Part shown: piece by piece, positions 8,813 through 17,792 of the stretch | Layout: every line of letters begins with the position of its first letter | Position numbering within the stretch: the stretch's first letter is position 1 | Assembly (NCBI GenBank): GCA_017454905.1 | Contig: JAFTCB010000030.1 | Coordinates: forward strand, 34,097-98,096 | Source: Bacteroidales bacterium | Lineage (GTDB): Bacteria > Bacteroidota > Bacteroidia > Bacteroidales > UBA932 | Direction of reading: 5' to 3' | DNA: 64,000 bases | Translations under genes and position numbers: made by a program | Notes under the pieces: generated by a model | Database searches by the model: none | The model's input: the letters and a program-made list of their open reading frames with translations, nothing else | Told to the model about the DNA's origin: nothing

Positions 8813-11800
8813 ATGAAAAAGACATTGAAATACATATTCCTTTTGACTGCGCTGCTTGTAGGTTTCGCGGGCTGCGTGAAGATCGAATTCGAGGAGTGGG
8901 CAGGAGGGGAGGAGCTTCCTTATCCTGAGGAGGGGCAGGCCCTCGTCACCTTCACCGTGGCTGCTCCCGGCGGCGGCTTCGCCGATACCAAAGCCGCCCT
9001 GGCCGACACGCCCACGATCGAGAACATGCGCGTCGTCGTGTTCGGCTCATCGGGCTTCCTCAAGGAAAGTGTAGCGATCGACGAATTCGACTCTGCCACG
9101 ACCAATGGCAACGAGACGCTGTACAAATTCAAGGCGAAACTGTCCCTGACGGATTCCAAGAACCTGAAGGTCCATGTCATCGCCAACCTCGGGGACGTCA
9201 AGCTCCCCTGGAAATATGACACCGAGGTTCTGACCAAGTATGCATATACCACCAATAATCAGGATGCATACTGGGCGAGCTTCGTCCTGCCCAACGGCGT
9301 TACTCTCAAAAAGGAATGGGATGAGGGAACCCAGTCCATGGTCTATGTGAAGGATACTGACGGTTATTATCAGGTCACCGATGACGTCACCAATGCCTTC
9401 TGCGGCGGCACCGGCCAGCCCGGGCTTCCCCTTGTGCGCAACTTTGCGAAAATCAGCATCCAGTCCGCCACCCCCCAGTTCGTCCTGGACAAGGACAAGA
9501 CTCTGGCGGTAATCAACAAGCCCGACCGCGGCAGCGTGGCTCCCTATAACCGTTTGGACGGTACCTTCCTCATGGATTATAAGGACAAACAGTATGTCAT
9601 AGATAAAGATGCGCAAACGGGCTTGAAGTATACATATCCCGGCTTCTCACCCAGCGAGACGCAATTCGTGGATACGGATCCGGACGCATCTTCTGTCGTA
9701 TGGGGTACCGGCACTGGCGAAGGGGAAAAGATCGTGAGCAGTGTTTATATGTATGAGCGGCCCGTTCCTGCCGTGGGGGAGCCGGTTTCATACATGATTG
9801 TCCATGGTACTTTCTATCCTTTCAAGCAAAAGTATTATGATGACAACCAGCCCAAGACCTGGAAAGATACCGAACGGGCGAACCCCGGTACATATCTAGA
9901 TACAGCCAATGGCGTTCCCTGCTACTATAAGGTTGACTTCAAGGATGACGAAGGCCCATACGCCATCTTCCGCAATTTCCGTTATCACATCCGGATCACC
10001 AATGTCGCGAAACCCGGCGCTGATACACCCGGGGCGGCAGGTTCTACCGGTGGCACCGGTGACATCTCTCAGGACCAGTCCGTTGCCAGCCTTACCGACT
10101 TCTCCGACGGTTACGGCCGTATCGCTGTTTCCCATACCGGATGGACCTTCGTGGAAGGCCGTGCCGAATTCGAACTCAAGTACAAATTCATCGAGGATGC
10201 TACGGCTGGTGATTCCAGCGCAAACAACGCGCTTGACACCGAAGGTGGCCCTGTTACCATTACCATCGGCGCCAAGACCGGTCCGGTGAACGTCATCAGC
10301 ACCACGCTGGATTCGTCAATTTCTTCGGAGACGGGAACTAATGTAGATGCCGGGGACAACGGTGTAATCAGAGTCATGGGAGCATCCACAGCCAAGGATG
10401 CCGAAGGTTTCCGTACCATTAAATTCACGGTAAATACACCGGACCTTAACGACATAACCACCCAGACCATCCATATCAGCGGCAAGGTCAACGAGACCAG
10501 CACCCTCTCGCGTGAAATCAAATACTACCTCATGCCCCGCCAGAACATGATTGTGGAGTGCCTGGCTGACGATGTTAACCCTGACTATGGCGAAGACTAT
10601 GTTGAGAAAGTCGCCGGGGAGGGTATCAATGTAAGGATCACCATCCCCAAGATGCTTCCGGAGAGCATGTTCCCGCTGCAGTTTTATTTGGAGTCCGATC
10701 AGCTTTCCATCACGCCGAACACGGCCAAGTATCCGGAGGACAACCTTCCCGTTGCCAACGGAAACAGCATTTGCACCGGAAAGGAATCCAGCAAGTCCTT
10801 CCACTATGTCCGTACGCTCAACTATACGGAGTATCAGGAGCTGGATGAGACCCTGGACGGCATGCAGTTCACCTGCCACTTCACGACCAACAAGGCAGAA
10901 AGCGCCGGCAAGATATATGTAGACAACCAGTATTTCAACAAGGGGAATGACAGTTTCTACAACTATACCATGTATAAGTTCAAGAATCTGAGCTTCACCG
11001 ACAACAGTACCGCTGCCAATACCAACGTCAACTTCAACTTCTCCCTGGACGATGCCGATTCCTATCCTTCATCGGGCCGGACCGTGCAGGTGAAGTTGGA
11101 CGGACTGGTTCCTCAGACCGGAGCCAATATGACTCTTGTTAATGCTGATGAGGGTATCTATACCTATACGATCCAGGGCGGTGCAAAATCTGCAGCCTTG
11201 GCTCTCAGGACCATCAACGCGGCTGCCGGCTTTGACAACACTTACGCTGTCACGCTCAATGCATACGAAGGTGGCAAGGCCATCTATCACGAAGCATCCC
11301 ACGGCAATCAGGTGCAGCGGATCACCATTGATCCCAAATCATACACCATGCAGCCGGGCGACAAGAAGACCCTCACGGCAACGATCTGGCCGGCAAGCTC
11401 CGGGACAGGCAGCATTGCCTGGACTTCTTCCAATACTTCCGTGGCAACGGTGGACGACAACGGCAAGGTCACGGCCGTCGCCGTCGGCACCGCCCAGATT
11501 ACCGCCTCCCACAGCGGCTTGTCCGCCAGCTGCACCATCACGGTTGCTCCGTTCGAGGTAACCCGCATCAGCCTCAACAAGACCTCCATGAATCTTAAGA
11601 TTGGCGGCGACGAGACGCTGGTCGCCACGGTAATGCCTGCCAACGCATCCGACAAGACCGTAACCTGGACGACGTCTGATGCCTCGATCGCAACGGTCTC
11701 AAGCGCCGGTTTGGTTCGCGGCGTAGCTTTGGGCACCGCCACCATCACGGCAACCTCCAGCAACGGCCTCACCGCCACCTGTACCGTGCATGTGACCCCT

Positions 11801-12430
11801 ATCGCGGTGACCGGAGTGTCGCTCAACAAGAGTTCCACCACCTTGGTCATTGTCAATGGCACGGGCCAGACTGAGCAGCTTGCTGCCACCCTCGCGCCGA
11901 ACGATGCCACGAACAGGAACGTGACCTGGACCAGCTCCAACCCGGAGGTCGCCACGGTCTCCTCCTCGGGTCTCGTCACAGCTGTCGCCAAGGGCACGAC
12001 GACCATCACGGTGACCACCGAGGACGGCGGGTACAGTGCAAGTTGTACGGTAAAGGTGGGTATTCAAAGCACCAAGACGTTTACAACCACCAGGAGTACT
12101 GTGTCAGGTACGGGTACGCGGACCCTGAGTGATGCTCCTATTAGTGTTACGCTTGACGTTAGAAATCGATATGACAACTATCTTGAGTTGAACAGATATA
12201 CTACGCCAATATCCGTTAGTGCTGGTGAAAATACAATTACGCGGATTGTTATTAACCTGCGAAACAATGGCGGAGGCCTGACTCCAAGTTCTGGTTCAGT
12301 AGCAAATGCAGGTTCGGGAACCAGTTATACTAGAACCTGGACCGGTAGTGCCACCGGAGTTTCGTTTGAGCAAGGCTATACAACGAGAATGCAGATTACA
12401 AGTATTTCCGTTACCTACATCGAGTTTTAA
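8813..12430 (+). CDS. Large pilus tip/adhesin-like lipoprotein with three Big_2 Ig-like domains
   Basis: A 1205-aa lipoprotein (lipobox GFAGC, Cys21; T-K-A at 59-61). The N-terminal region resembles FimB/DUF4906-type minor pilus proteins (MRVVVFGSSGFLKE, LKVHVIANLGDV, PLVRNFAKISI, FRNFRYHIRITNV). Residues about 832-1082 hold three bacterial Ig-like group 2 (Big_2) repeats, each with a W-[TS]-[TS]-S core and an ATV..[AN]G.V..V..GTA.IT motif. The last about 120 residues form a different, Thr/Ser/Asn-rich beta domain coded by AT-rich DNA (about 39% GC over 12121-12240 by my count, against 70% in the Big_2 part at 11461-11520). It is the last gene of the pilus operon, 13 bp after the previous one and followed by a terminator. 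A stalk-plus-tip adhesin role is inferred. Confidence 0.7.
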   Translation: MKKTLKYIFLLTALLVGFAGCVKIEFEEWAGGEELPYPEEGQALVTFTVAAPGGGFADTKAALADTPTIENMRVVVFGSSGFLKESVAIDEFDSATTNGNETLYKFKAKLSLTDSKNLKVHVIANLGDVKLPWKYDTEVLTKYAYTTNNQDAYWASFVLPNGVTLKKEWDEGTQSMVYVKDTDGYYQVTDDVTNAFCGGTGQPGLPLVRNFAKISIQSATPQFVLDKDKTLAVINKPDRGSVAPYNRLDGTFLMDYKDKQYVIDKDAQTGLKYTYPGFSPSETQFVDTDPDASSVVWGTGTGEGEKIVSSVYMYERPVPAVGEPVSYMIVHGTFYPFKQKYYDDNQPKTWKDTERANPGTYLDTANGVPCYYKVDFKDDEGPYAIFRNFRYHIRITNVAKPGADTPGAAGSTGGTGDISQDQSVASLTDFSDGYGRIAVSHTGWTFVEGRAEFELKYKFIEDATAGDSSANNALDTEGGPVTITIGAKTGPVNVISTTLDSSISSETGTNVDAGDNGVIRVMGASTAKDAEGFRTIKFTVNTPDLNDITTQTIHISGKVNETSTLSREIKYYLMPRQNMIVECLADDVNPDYGEDYVEKVAGEGINVRITIPKMLPESMFPLQFYLESDQLSITPNTAKYPEDNLPVANGNSICTGKESSKSFHYVRTLNYTEYQELDETLDGMQFTCHFTTNKAESAGKIYVDNQYFNKGNDSFYNYTMYKFKNLSFTDNSTAANTNVNFNFSLDDADSYPSSGRTVQVKLDGLVPQTGANMTLVNADEGIYTYTIQGGAKSAALALRTINAAAGFDNTYAVTLNAYEGGKAIYHEASHGNQVQRITIDPKSYTMQPGDKKTLTATIWPASSGTGSIAWTSSNTSVATVDDNGKVTAVAVGTAQITASHSGLSASCTITVAPFEVTRISLNKTSMNLKIGGDETLVATVMPANASDKTVTWTTSDASIATVSSAGLVRGVALGTATITATSSNGLTATCTVHVTPIAVTGVSLNKSSTTLVIVNGTGQTEQLAATLAPNDATNRNVTWTSSNPEVATVSSSGLVTAVAKGTTTITVTTEDGGYSASCTVKVGIQSTKTFTTTRSTVSGTGTRTLSDAPISVTLDVRNRYDNYLELNRYTTPISVSAGENTITRIVINLRNNGGGLTPSSGSVANAGSGTSYTRTWTGSATGVSFEQGYTTRMQITSISVTYIEF

Positions 12431-12439
12431 TCAATTATC

Positions 12440-12475
12440 CCTTCCGGGCCCTAACGGCCCGGGAGGTTTGTTTTT
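12440..12475 (+). terminator. Rho-independent terminator of the pilus operon
   Basis: An 11-bp stem (12440-12450 with 12456-12466, one G-U pair) with loop CTAAC is followed by TTTGTTTTT. It begins 10 bp after the stop of the last pilus gene. Confidence 0.85.
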
Positions 12476-12510
12476 AGCCGTGTGCCGCCGAACGGCGAGG
12501 GAAGAGTGAT

Positions 12511-12867
12511 ATGGATGCAATCCGCAGCGTCCAAACCGCTTTCCGGCTGGAGGAGGGCCTGCTCCGGCGCCTGGAGAAGAAGGCGCAGGTGCAGAACAAG
12601 AGCCTGAACCGTTATGTCGAGGAGCTTTTCCTGGCTGATGTCCGGGATGAGCCGGAGTATCCGGTGGTCTCGTTTCCGGTGCGGCACGCCGACTGCGTGC
12701 CGCGCCACGGGAGCTGGCATCAGTCTCGCCGCAGAAACTGGCATCGGCCGCGCCGCCGGTATCAGTCGATGGCTTCGAGGAGCTGGTCGCAGATGCTCTT
12801 CATGCCGGCGACGGAGGGGTGGCCGTTCTGCTTGTCGATGTCGTGGAGCTCGATGAGCTGGACCTGA
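12511..12867 (+). CDS. Small ribbon-helix-helix-like protein, C-terminus doubtful
   Basis: A 118-aa ORF starting 80 bp after the pilus operon stop, with GGGAAGAG upstream of its ATG. Residues about 9-50 (FRLEEGLLRRLEKKAQVQNK then SLNRYVEELFLADV) match the short Arc/MetJ-like ribbon-helix-helix fold common in Bacteroidota antitoxin-like proteins, which would bind DNA as a dimer. From about residue 57 the sequence becomes Arg/His/Trp-rich and coincides with a perfect 9-bp hairpin at 12681-12703. The last 106 bp overlap antisense with the SGNH hydrolase gene. The RHH part looks genuine; the tail is probably the result of a disrupted or read-through 3' end. No toxin partner is adjacent. Confidence 0.45.
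   Translation: MDAIRSVQTAFRLEEGLLRRLEKKAQVQNKSLNRYVEELFLADVRDEPEYPVVSFPVRHADCVPRHGSWHQSRRRNWHRPRRRYQSMASRSWSQMLFMPATEGWPFCLSMSWSSMSWT
12681..12703. repeat. Hairpin within the RHH ORF
   Basis: A perfect 9-bp inverted repeat: GCGGCACGC (12681-12689) and GCGTGCCGC (12695-12703), loop CGACT. It lies where the RHH-like protein loses family character. A partly repeated CTGGCATC sequence follows (12714-12721 and 12738-12745). Confidence 0.6.
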
Positions 12868-13427
12868 TAGTGCTTGCAGATGACGCGGAAGGCTTCGTTG
12901 ACTTCTTCGCGGAGTTCGGAGTTCAGGATCGAGTAGATCTTGGCTTCGGGGTAGCGCTTCTGGAGGGCGTCGAGCAGGCAGGCGAGGGCGGGGCGGAAGT
13001 TCTTGCAGTCTTCCTGCGTCCAGCCTTCATACTGGTATTCGCCCATCGGGGAGCGGGCCCAGGCGTCATTGGTGCCCCCGAAGAGGAAGATGATGTCGGG
13101 CTCGCCCAGCAGGTCCACGCGGGTCGTGAAGGCGGATTTGGAGGAGTCCATCCCGAAGTAGCCGGTGCCGCAGATGGTCGTGCCGCTCCAGGAGTCGTTC
13201 TTCTCCAGCTGGTAGCCTTTCGCGGCAATGTAGAGGCTCCACCAGGTCTGCTCCACTTCCGTGATGTCGTTGTGGGCGTCGGGGTAGAAGGTGGCGTAGT
13301 TGTCCGGGATGATGCCCTTGAAGGTGGAATACGAGTCTCCGAGGATGGAAACTTTCTTGGACTGGGCCTGGGCCGGCAGGACCACCGAAACGGCCGCCAG
13401 CAGCACAAGGATGCTCAATCTCTTCAT
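12762..13427 (-). CDS. Secreted SGNH/GDSL hydrolase
   Basis: A 221-aa periplasmic or secreted esterase-type hydrolase. The start at 13427 is chosen because it gives a clean signal peptide (MKRLSILVLLAAVSVVLPAQ, cut near AQAQ); an upstream in-frame extension lacks signal-peptide character. Block I is GDSYST with nucleophile Ser32; the oxyanion block is GGTNDAW with Asn120; the C-terminal block has Asp198 and His203 in a GHPSVAG context. Family members deacetylate glycans or act as lysophospholipases; no substrate can be assigned here. A TATATTTG -7 box reads out at 13468-13461. It is divergent from the sensor kinase gene, with a 109-bp shared upstream region. Confidence 0.85.
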   Translation of the reverse strand: MKRLSILVLLAAVSVVLPAQAQSKKVSILGDSYSTFKGIIPDNYATFYPDAHNDITEVEQTWWSLYIAAKGYQLEKNDSWSGTTICGTGYFGMDSSKSAFTTRVDLLGEPDIIFLFGGTNDAWARSPMGEYQYEGWTQEDCKNFRPALACLLDALQKRYPEAKIYSILNSELREEVNEAFRVICKHYQVQLIELHDIDKQNGHPSVAGMKSICDQLLEAID

Positions 13428-13536
13428 AGTGAGTAACAGTTTGGAAATGCTTCGGTACACAAATATATAAAACACCTGTGAAAAGTGTAGCGCCCGGGGG
13501 CAACATGTATCCCGGAAAATGATTATATTTGGGGAT

Positions 13537-15531
13537 ATGAAGCATCTATTCGTAATGATCCTGTGCCTGCTGGCGGCGTTCGTGCCGCTGGCTGCGCAGA
13601 ACAATCCTTTCGAGATCGACGACGAGTGCTACAAGTACTACCAGCAGGCGGAGCTCTCCGTGAGCGACGTGGCTTCCGACACCTTCGAGAAGGCCAATGC
13701 CAAACTGCTGGAGACCGCCCTCGCCAAACAGGACGAGAAGGCCCGCACGCTCTACTACGTAGAAGCGCTCAAGCGCTGTTCCCGCATGGGCCGCATCGCT
13801 CCCGCGAGCGATCGGGTCCATTTCAACGCGGAGATTGAGGAGGCCCGCCGGCAGTTGCAGGAAGTGGCCAAGCAGACGGGCTACATCCAGTATTACTACT
13901 ATGCTTTCGATCTCTGCCAGACCTATTACTTCAACACCGGACAGACCCTCCGGGCGCATGAGCTGCTCAACGAGATGATCCGGATCTCGGAGACCGAAGG
14001 GGATGAATACGGTCTCTGGCAGGCCGTCCGCTTCATCGCACAGCTTTATCAGAAGCAGGGCGACCTGACCAATACGCGCCGTTACCTCAAACGGGGCCTG
14101 GACATTTGGGAGAATTCCCGGGAACCCTCCGTCCGCCGGCAGTCCGTGTCCCGGATGTACAATGACCTCGCGGATACCTATGACATCGGCACGGACTCGG
14201 CCCGTCTCTTCTACAACCGGGCCTGGCAGGCGGCCAACCAGGACCTGGACACCCTGCGCTGTACGTTCTACGATGCCTTGCAGGCGGCCTTCGACGAGAA
14301 GAAGGACGAGTACCGGGCAGACCGGGATTTCTGTATGCGGCACCCTTCCTTCAAGCCGCTTTTCCCGACGGGCGGGACCTGTTTCCGCTGCGTGGATGAC
14401 ATCCTGGGCGGCGTCTCGCCGTCGAATGTGCGCATGGATTCGGTCAGTGTCTTCAAGCAGCGTCATTTCCTGGGGCGTCTGGCCTACAAATACGGCCTGC
14501 TGGATGCAGCCTACTACCTGACCTATGCAGAGGCGTCTTCGTCGCAGTCCAACATCTCCTCGATGAATGACATTCGCCTTGGCGAACTCTCATCGCAGTG
14601 GGAGAAATCGCGGATGAGCACCGACCTTGCGGCGAAATCGGCGCAGGTGGAGCGCGTGACGCGGCTCGTCATGATCCTGACGCTGTTCATCCTGTTGAGC
14701 GCGTTGGTATTCTCCACGATCCACGTACGCAATCTCCGGCAAGGCAAGCGCAGGGATGAGCAGCGGATCGCCGAGCTCAAGGAGGCGAACGAAAAGGTGC
14801 GCCTGGCCGATGCCGCCAAGACGCGCTTCGTGCAGAACATGAGCCACGAAGTCCGCACGCCGCTGAACGCCATCGTCGGCTTCTCGCAGTTGCTTTCCCT
14901 GCCGGACGGGTCCTTCCCGCCGGAGGAGAAAGAAGAGTTCGCGGGGCATATCGTGAACAATACCAAAATGCTGACGATGCTCCTGGACGACATCCTGAAT
15001 GCCTCTGCCATGGATTCCGGCAACTACCGGATCGCCTATGAGGAAGGAGAAATGCATTTCATCGCCCAGTCGGCGATCAGCAGCGCGGAGCACCGCCTGC
15101 AGCCGGGGGTGCAGATGTACTACAAACCGGAATCGCCGGAACCCTTCACGTTCACTACGGATCCCCGCCGCGTGCAGCAGGTCCTGATCAACCTGCTGAC
15201 CAACTCCTGCAAACATACGTCCGCGGGCGAAATCGTGCTGTCCAGTTCGCTGACGGAGAATCCGGGGTCTGTGACCTATGCGGTCACGGACACGGGTCCC
15301 GGCATCCCTGCCGACCAGGCGGAGAAGATCTTCGAGCGCTTCACGAAACTGAATGAGTTCGTGCAGGGCACGGGGCTGGGCCTGAGCATCTGCCGGGACA
15401 TTGCCGGACGGATGGGCGCGCAGGTCTATCTGGACACGGCTTACACGGAGGGCGGTGCGCGCTTCGTATTCATCGTGCCCGTCGCGCCGCCGCAGCAAGA
15501 GGCGGAAACACCTGAATCAAATCTAAAATAA
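13537..15531 (+). CDS. TPR-type membrane sensor histidine kinase
   Basis: A 664-aa inner-membrane sensor kinase. ATG 13537 gives a signal peptide (MKHLFVMILCLLAAFVPLAAQ). A periplasmic helical region with TPR-like repeats covers about 25-365, a TM segment about 376-396, a short coiled coil, then HisKA with phospho-acceptor His437 in MSHEVRTPLN, and HATPase_c with N-box Asn556, G1 DTGPGIP (585-591) and G2 GTGLGLS (611-617). All kinase motifs are intact. A TAnnTTTG box (TATATTTG, 13524-13531) ends 5 bp before the ATG, so the message may be leaderless. It is followed after 11 bp by its probable receiver protein. The signal it senses is unknown. Confidence 0.93.
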   Translation: MKHLFVMILCLLAAFVPLAAQNNPFEIDDECYKYYQQAELSVSDVASDTFEKANAKLLETALAKQDEKARTLYYVEALKRCSRMGRIAPASDRVHFNAEIEEARRQLQEVAKQTGYIQYYYYAFDLCQTYYFNTGQTLRAHELLNEMIRISETEGDEYGLWQAVRFIAQLYQKQGDLTNTRRYLKRGLDIWENSREPSVRRQSVSRMYNDLADTYDIGTDSARLFYNRAWQAANQDLDTLRCTFYDALQAAFDEKKDEYRADRDFCMRHPSFKPLFPTGGTCFRCVDDILGGVSPSNVRMDSVSVFKQRHFLGRLAYKYGLLDAAYYLTYAEASSSQSNISSMNDIRLGELSSQWEKSRMSTDLAAKSAQVERVTRLVMILTLFILLSALVFSTIHVRNLRQGKRRDEQRIAELKEANEKVRLADAAKTRFVQNMSHEVRTPLNAIVGFSQLLSLPDGSFPPEEKEEFAGHIVNNTKMLTMLLDDILNASAMDSGNYRIAYEEGEMHFIAQSAISSAEHRLQPGVQMYYKPESPEPFTFTTDPRRVQQVLINLLTNSCKHTSAGEIVLSSSLTENPGSVTYAVTDTGPGIPADQAEKIFERFTKLNEFVQGTGLGLSICRDIAGRMGAQVYLDTAYTEGGARFVFIVPVAPPQQEAETPESNLK

Positions 15532-15542
15532 CACTAAAAGAT

Positions 15543-15962
15543 ATGGTCCCTTTATACGCACAGAACCACGATTACTCCAAGTATAACATCTTGGCAGTGG
15601 ATGATATTCCCCTCAATCTGCTGCTGGTCCAGAAGATGCTGTCCAAGTTCAACTTCAAGCTCCGGACGGCCTCCGGCGGCCAGCAGGCACTCGACGCCGT
15701 GGCCGCGCAGAAGCCGGACCTGATCCTGCTGGACCTGATGATGCCCGTGATCGACGGTTTCGAGGTGATCCGCCGGCTGCGTGCGGATCCGGCGACGGCG
15801 GATATCCAGATCGTTATCCTTTCCGCGCTCAATTCGCAGGAGGACGTGGTCAAGGGGTTCAACGCCGGGGCGAATGACTTCGTCATGAAGCCGATCATCA
15901 TGGAGAAGCTGCTCTCCTGCGTGGTCACGCAGATGCAGCTCGTCGAAGCCAAATCGAAATAG
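15543..15962 (+). CDS. Single-domain response regulator (CheY-like receiver)
   Basis: A 139-aa stand-alone receiver domain with no output domain. The acidic pocket is Asp20/Asp21, the phospho-acceptor Asp64 (LLDLMMP), with the conserved Ser94 and Lys116. The first about 12 residues are a non-conserved extension. It lies 11 bp downstream of the TPR sensor kinase, almost certainly co-transcribed, and would accept its phosphate. With no DNA-binding domain it must act by protein contact or relay to another protein. It converges with the 140-aa membrane protein gene, with only 2 bp between stop codons. Confidence 0.92.
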   Translation: MVPLYAQNHDYSKYNILAVDDIPLNLLLVQKMLSKFNFKLRTASGGQQALDAVAAQKPDLILLDLMMPVIDGFEVIRRLRADPATADIQIVILSALNSQEDVVKGFNAGANDFVMKPIIMEKLLSCVVTQMQLVEAKSK

Positions 15963-15964
15963 GA

Positions 15965-16387
15965 CTAGATGTGTCCGCCGCCTTGCTTCTTTAATTCTTC
16001 GTCTACCTTGTTCTTCTCGGCCATCAGCAGGTCGAGGAGCCAGTCTTTCTGCTCGTCCACCAGGCCCAGGTCCCGGCAGGCGCTCTCGTAGCGTCCCAGC
16101 ACGGCCTCCTGGTAACGGTGGTAGCGCATGGATTTGCGGATCTCGTCCTCGATGGTCTCATGCTCGATCTCGTAGCTGTCCTTGTAGTACTCTTTGTACA
16201 CCCGTTCGGAAGTGAACTTGATACAGAAATAGAACAGGCCGGTGGCCAGGATCACTACGCCGAAGATGCCGATGAAGAGAGGCACTTTCTGGATGAGTCC
16301 CAGCATGCTCAAGGCAGATCCTGCCAGAAAAATCACAAGGGCCAGCAGTTCGTTGCGGTGGCTTTTAAGAATGGAGGAAATCTTCAT
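15965..16387 (-). CDS. Two-TM membrane protein with cytosolic coiled coil, unknown function
   Basis: I do not recognise a family. 140 aa: two predicted TM helices (about 13-32 and 37-58) joined by a tight turn, then about 80 charged residues likely to form a cytosolic helical or coiled-coil domain (ERVYKEYYKD, EHETIEDEIRKS) ending in GGGHI. Its ATG overlaps the end of the upstream TPR protein gene by 23 bp, so the two are translationally linked and probably work together at the inner membrane. Its convergent neighbours are the sensor kinase and receiver. Confidence 0.8.
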   Translation of the reverse strand: MKISSILKSHRNELLALVIFLAGSALSMLGLIQKVPLFIGIFGVVILATGLFYFCIKFTSERVYKEYYKDSYEIEHETIEDEIRKSMRYHRYQEAVLGRYESACRDLGLVDEQKDWLLDLLMAEKNKVDEELKKQGGGHI

Positions 16388-17699
16388 AATCGGTCAGCAC
16401 GTTCGTGGTGCGGTTTTGCAGGATTTTGATTCTGTAGTCGTTTTCTGATTCCTTGGCGTCCATGGCCTTCTGGAAGGCCCGGCGGGCGGTCAGCGCCTCG
16501 TTGTTCTTGCGGCGCATCTCGTCGAGGTTCTCCCGGAGCTGCCACTGCTGCATCAGGATGGCGATGAAGGCGATGGCGAACATCACCAGGAAGCCGATCA
16601 GGATGGTGTTCTGGTTCTGGTGCCGGAGGCGCTCGGCGTCCTGGCGGAGCTGGGCGTTGTTCATCTCGGCATCGAGGATGGCCATGTCCTCGTTCTGGAC
16701 CTTGATGTAGATGGAGTCTTTCTCCGACATCAGGCGGGAGAGCTCGCTGTAGGCGGGCGCAAAGGCGCCCTGGGCGGCGTAGATGCTCTGCTTCTTGTCG
16801 TGGCGGTCGCGTGCGGTGCCGAGCGAGTCCGCCTTGGCGAGCGCTTCCTCGAAGAACCCCTTGGACTGCAGGTAGGCGACATCCATCTCGAAGCGGGCGT
16901 CGTTGTCCGCCTGCATCTTGTAGAGCGGATCGGCGGTGAGTTCGTCGTAGGTCCGCCAGAACGCGCTCCAGTCCCGCTGGGCATTGTAGAAGTAGGCGCG
17001 GGTCATCTTGGTCTTGATCCGCAGGGAAGGGAAGAACTCCTGATACTGCTCGGCCTGGCGGCAGAAGTCCTCCGCCGCGTCGAAGTCGCGCATCTTGATG
17101 TATTCCTGGGCGATGAGGATGAAGAGGTTGGGGAGTTCCTGCTCGGCGCGGGCTTCCTTGCAGTAGTCCGCGGCCTTGGTGAAGTTCTGGATGGCGAGCC
17201 AGGAGTTGGTCCGGTAGCTCTGGATCAGGCCGACGATGCGGTGCGCGTACATCCGGCCGAGGGCGCTTTTCTCCTCGGATGCAATGCGCTCCATCGCGCG
17301 CGCTTCGAGCATGGCGTCGGAGGCCCGGCCGATCAGGATCAGGTACTGGCAGTACTCGTGGATGGTGGAGAAGTAGAAGGAACGCGTGTCCGTGCGCGCC
17401 TCCAGCATCTGTTTGATCTCCGCGACGGCGGCGTCCATCCGTTCGTAGTCACCCTGCGCGAAGCGCACCGGGAATTCCAGCGAAAGTCCCAGGCAGCGGT
17501 ACTTGGGGCTGCCCATCTGCACGCCGACGGTGTAGATCGAGTCCGCGAGGAAGAGGTTGTCCGGGTTGTACTGCTGCATCCGCCCCCAGGCATAGCGCTG
17601 GAAGGTGGCGTCGTCCACCTTGAGCCGGTTGACGATTTGCGCCCCCGCTCCGAGCGGACCGAGCAGGGCGCATAGCAATATGAGCGTGATTTTTCGCAT
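16365..17699 (-). CDS. Orphan TPR membrane protein resembling a kinase-less sensor
   Basis: 444 aa: signal peptide (cut near GAGAQ21), a long helical TPR-like periplasmic region (about 25-340), a coiled coil, one TM helix (about 365-384) and a 60-residue cytosolic tail. The architecture copies the input half of the nearby TPR sensor kinase, but the protein stops where a HisKA domain would begin. The tail end (YRIKILQN then RTTNVLTDYEDFLHS) lines up with the kinase's TRFVQN then MSHEVRTPLN without the His. It may be a decayed or deliberately kinase-free receptor that signals through the overlapping two-TM protein. TPR detection is by pattern only. Confidence 0.8.
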   Translation of the reverse strand: MRKITLILLCALLGPLGAGAQIVNRLKVDDATFQRYAWGRMQQYNPDNLFLADSIYTVGVQMGSPKYRCLGLSLEFPVRFAQGDYERMDAAVAEIKQMLEARTDTRSFYFSTIHEYCQYLILIGRASDAMLEARAMERIASEEKSALGRMYAHRIVGLIQSYRTNSWLAIQNFTKAADYCKEARAEQELPNLFILIAQEYIKMRDFDAAEDFCRQAEQYQEFFPSLRIKTKMTRAYFYNAQRDWSAFWRTYDELTADPLYKMQADNDARFEMDVAYLQSKGFFEEALAKADSLGTARDRHDKKQSIYAAQGAFAPAYSELSRLMSEKDSIYIKVQNEDMAILDAEMNNAQLRQDAERLRHQNQNTILIGFLVMFAIAFIAILMQQWQLRENLDEMRRKNNEALTARRAFQKAMDAKESENDYRIKILQNRTTNVLTDYEDFLHS

Positions 17700-17792
17700 A
17701 AGTGTTCAATCTTTCAAATTTAAGCATTTTCTGCGGGAAGTTCAGCGCCTTGCAGCATAAAACGGTGCGGTTTTTTTGTACATTTGCAGGGT

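Noticed and set aside
12511-12867. Toxin-antitoxin pair with the RHH-like ORF as antitoxin
   Set aside because: No toxin-like gene is adjacent on the same strand; the next gene is a convergent secreted hydrolase.
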